7,392 nucleotides of DNA from Natrinema soli (lineage in GTDB: Archaea; Halobacteriota; Halobacteria; Halobacteriales; Natrialbaceae). The position numbers and the translations under genes were made by a program. Below, piece by piece: positions 6,367 to 7,392 of the stretch. Position 1 is the first letter of the stretch. Every line of letters starts with the position of its first letter. The DNA lies in the NCBI RefSeq assembly GCF_028618695.1, contig NZ_JAQIVI010000585.1, positions 1 through 7,392 on the forward strand. The letters run 5' to 3'. The notes below the pieces were generated by a model. That model did not search any database. It saw only the letters and a program-made list of their open reading frames with translations, and had not been told where the DNA came from.

Positions 6367-6378
6367 TCGGAGTCACAC

Positions 6379-6398
6379 ACCCCGAAATGCCGCTGTAA
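6379..6398 (-). repeat. ORB-like copy 7 (full unit)
   Basis: ACCCC, six bases (GAAATG), then CCGCTGTAA. It extends leftwards as CACACCCC and so matches the inverted copy 8 (also ACACCCC...CTGTAA) best of all. Confidence 0.75.
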
Positions 6399-6521
6399 CG
6401 ACGCGGCGGTGGGAGCGTACCAGAAACGAGGGTTCGAGTATGCAGATCGAGCGAAAGACGGGTTCAGGAGAGCGATCAGGCGAACGACGGTACAGGCCTG
6501 AGTCGACTCGAGTGATAATCC

Positions 6522-6559
6522 TGCGTTCGAAACCGACCGAACGTAATTGCGTTCAAAAC
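6522..6559. repeat. 12-base direct repeat pair overlapping an inverted repeat
   Basis: TGCGTTCGAAAC (6522-6533) and TGCGTTCAAAAC (6548-6559) differ at one base and start 26 bases apart. Overlapping the first, CGTTCG and CGAACG (6524-6529 and 6538-6543) form a 6-base inverted repeat with an 8-base loop. It lies beside the AT-rich part of the origin spacer and may be a second protein-binding site. Confidence 0.35.
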
Positions 6560-6586
6560 ACTCAGTGGATGGTGACACACCAGTAG

Positions 6587-6595
6587 TATTTAATA
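6587..6595. promoter_or_regulatory. strong TATA-like or unwinding-element sequence
   Basis: TATTTAATA is the best TATA-box match in the window. It is not followed by a convincing gene on either strand. It may be part of the AT-rich unwinding element, or the promoter of a short untranslated RNA. Confidence 0.4.
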
Positions 6596-6687
6596 GCATT
6601 GTCTCTCGGTTCGGACGACGTGACAGTTGAACTCGTAACTCAGCTAGATCGATCGAAATATCGCAGCTCGGCCAGTATCCCGGGGAC

Positions 6688-6707
6688 TTACAGCGGAACT
6701 CTGGGGT
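6688..6707 (+). repeat. ORB-like copy 8 (full unit, inverted)
   Basis: TTACAGCGG, six bases (AACTCT), then GGGGT, continuing as GTG. It is the only copy on the opposite strand and marks the right edge of the putative origin. It pairs with copy 7 across the spacer. Confidence 0.75.
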
Positions 6708-6823
6708 GTGTCGCTCCGTCACTTCGCTCGATCCAGCCCTCTCTATCTCATAAGAACAGTCACGTCTCACTCACCCACCTTTTCCGCTCGGGTTCGTTCG
6801 CGCTGCTCACTCACCACTCACGG

Positions 6824-6842
6824 CAAAAATCTGGACCAAAAA
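6824..6842 (-). terminator. paired T5 tracts downstream of hisH
   Basis: On the minus strand, 37 bases after the hisH stop, two TTTTT tracts (6842-6838 and 6828-6824) are separated by GGTCCAGA. Runs of T without an obvious strong hairpin are typical archaeal terminators. The stretch 6711-6878 is otherwise a gene-free region with several CTCACTC-type short repeats (6766-6774, 6806-6814, 6849-6856). Confidence 0.55.
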
Positions 6843-6878
6843 GGACCGCTCACTCCTGATGGTCGTTCGCGATCAAAG

Positions 6879-7392
6879 TCACGCTTCGACGCAGATCTCG
6901 ACGAAGTTCCGCAGGATCTGTAGTCCCGTCTCGCCGCTCTTCTCGGGGTGGAACTGCGTGCCGAAGACGTTCCCCGCCTCGTTGGCCACGATCGAGGGGA
7001 ACTCGAGTTCGTAGTCCGTCGTCGCGACCGTCGCGTGTTCGTCGTCCGGGGCCGCGTAATACGAGTGGACGAAGTACGCGTAGTTCCCGTCCACGCCCGC
7101 TACGAGGGGATGGTCGCGCTGGATCTCGAGTTCGTTCCAGCCCATGTGCGGAACCTTCTGGCCCTCGGCGAATCGGACGTTGGTGCCGGGGATCAGATCC
7201 AGCCCCTGGACGGCCGACTCGCCCTCGTTTTCGCCCTCCTCGCTCGTCGTGAGTAGCATCTGCATCCCGAGACAGATACCGAAGAGAGGGGTGCCGCTGT
7301 CGGCCACCTCGAGGAGGTCCTCGCGAAGCGGGTCGGCGTTCTCGACGCCCTCGCGGAACGCGCCGACGCCGGGCAGGACGACGCCGTCGGCC
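6879..7392 (-). CDS. hisH: imidazole glycerol phosphate synthase glutaminase subunit HisH (N-terminus outside window)
   Basis: HisH is the class I glutamine amidotransferase half of the HisH-HisF complex in histidine synthesis. It hydrolyses glutamine and passes ammonia to HisF, which converts PRFAR into imidazole glycerol phosphate and AICAR. The window holds 170 residues; roughly the first 35 are cut off at the right edge. Visible marks: LPGVGAF near the start (visible 6-12), the nucleophile elbow FGICLGMQM with catalytic Cys at visible residue 40 (codon 7272-7274), PHMGWN (81-86), YFVHSYYA (106-113), and TQFHPEKSG with the catalytic His148 and Glu150. The catalytic triad is intact, and the C-terminus (LRNFVE) is typical. 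The stop is TGA at 6879-6881, followed by T-rich tracts. It is the first gene beyond the putative origin; its promoter is outside the window. Confidence 0.96.
   Translation of the reverse strand, partial: ADGVVLPGVGAFREGVENADPLREDLLEVADSGTPLFGICLGMQMLLTTSEEGENEGESAVQGLDLIPGTNVRFAEGQKVPHMGWNELEIQRDHPLVAGVDGNYAYFVHSYYAAPDDEHATVATTDYELEFPSIVANEAGNVFGTQFHPEKSGETGLQILRNFVEICVEA

Larger units (their letters stand above)
6399..6687. other. origin spacer between inverted ORB-like units
   Basis: This 289-base gene-free stretch lies between copies 7 and 8. Its right half is AT-rich around 6541-6600, including TATTTAATA at 6587-6595, which makes it the best candidate for a DNA unwinding element. It also holds the 12-base direct repeats at 6522-6559. 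The left end (6397-6450, + strand) reads like a short fragment of a GNAT acetyltransferase C-terminus. Other open frames here are basic and not haloarchaeal in composition. Confidence 0.5.
6041..6710. other. putative replication origin next to orc1/cdc6
   Basis: This gene-free stretch is visibly more AT-rich than its surroundings. It contains eight copies of a CCGCTGTAT-type repeat: seven in one orientation between 6094 and 6398 and one inverted at 6688-6707. Four copies carry a G-string at a constant 6-base distance, giving ATACAGCGG-N6-GGGGT read towards the G-string. Archaeal origins typically pair an orc1/cdc6 gene with inverted ORBs around an AT-rich unwinding element, and in haloarchaea ORBs often include a G-string. 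Here the G-strings of all full copies point outward from the enclosed 6399-6687 spacer. The unit does not look like the oriC1-type ORB I remember beyond sharing the G-string, so it is probably specific to this initiator. Origin activity is inferred from architecture only. Confidence 0.8.

Noticed and set aside
6128..6376. 82-codon minus-strand open frame over the repeat array
   Set aside because: It consists largely of translated repeats, with no motif and no promoter.
6094..6398. CRISPR array
   Set aside because: Repeats are only 9-20 bases, partly degenerate, with uneven spacing and one inverted copy, and no cas genes; the ORB interpretation fits better.
6342..6770. 142-codon minus-strand open frame across the origin
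   Set aside because: Composition is Ser/Arg/Cys-rich with no haloarchaeal acidic bias or motif, and it overlaps three full ORB-like repeats and the AT-rich spacer.
6620..6859. 79-residue GTG frame at leaderless distance from TATTTAATA
   Set aside because: The protein would be basic and Ser/His-rich, and runs through ORB-like copy 8 and the hisH terminator region. The promoter is kept as a finding, the protein is not called.

Overview
The window is from a haloarchaeon. It is GC-rich with strong G/C preference at third codon positions, the proteins are acidic, and most start codons sit about 25-30 bases downstream of TATA-like boxes with no Shine-Dalgarno sequence (leaderless style). Gene families such as Trm1, Orc1/Cdc6 with ORB-like repeats and HisH fit a halophilic euryarchaeon of the Natrinema/Haloterrigena type. 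That genus-level placement is an impression, not a demonstration.

Layout, left to right: the acidic C-terminal end of an unidentified + strand gene (1-164); an alpha/beta hydrolase (268-1065, +); a YihY/BrkB-type membrane protein with an extra coiled-coil and two-helix C-terminal module (1259-2563, -); a 66-residue zinc-ribbon protein (2878-3078, +); the tRNA G26 dimethyltransferase Trm1 (3151-4272, -); a small SWIM zinc-finger protein (4413-4769, +); an Orc1/Cdc6 initiator (4841-6040, -); an 838-base gene-free region (6041-6878); and the glutaminase subunit HisH of imidazole glycerol phosphate synthase (6879 to the right edge, -, N-terminus cut off). Nearly every gene faces its neighbour head-on or back-to-back, so most look like single-gene transcription units.

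The most interesting part is the gene-free region beside orc1/cdc6, which looks like a replication origin. It holds eight copies of a CCGCTGTAT-type repeat. Four of them carry a C4 (G-string) block at exactly the same 6-base distance, giving the unit ATACAGCGG-N6-GGGGT, which resembles an origin recognition box (ORB). Seven copies point one way next to the initiator gene, and the eighth is inverted about 290 bases away, beyond the most AT-rich stretch. The seven copies are spaced 63, 32, 32, 74, 63 and 32 bases apart, close to whole multiples of a 10.5-base helical turn. The 63/32 triplet occurs twice, offset by exactly 201 bases. The likely working unit is therefore Orc1/Cdc6 plus its own dedicated ORB set, probably with autoregulation of the orc promoter.

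A second point worth checking is the membrane-protein gene. The junction before its C-terminal module has abnormal third-codon-position composition. One of the other frames across it ends in a TGA that overlaps an internal ATG. It may be a recent or artefactual fusion of two ATGA-coupled genes.
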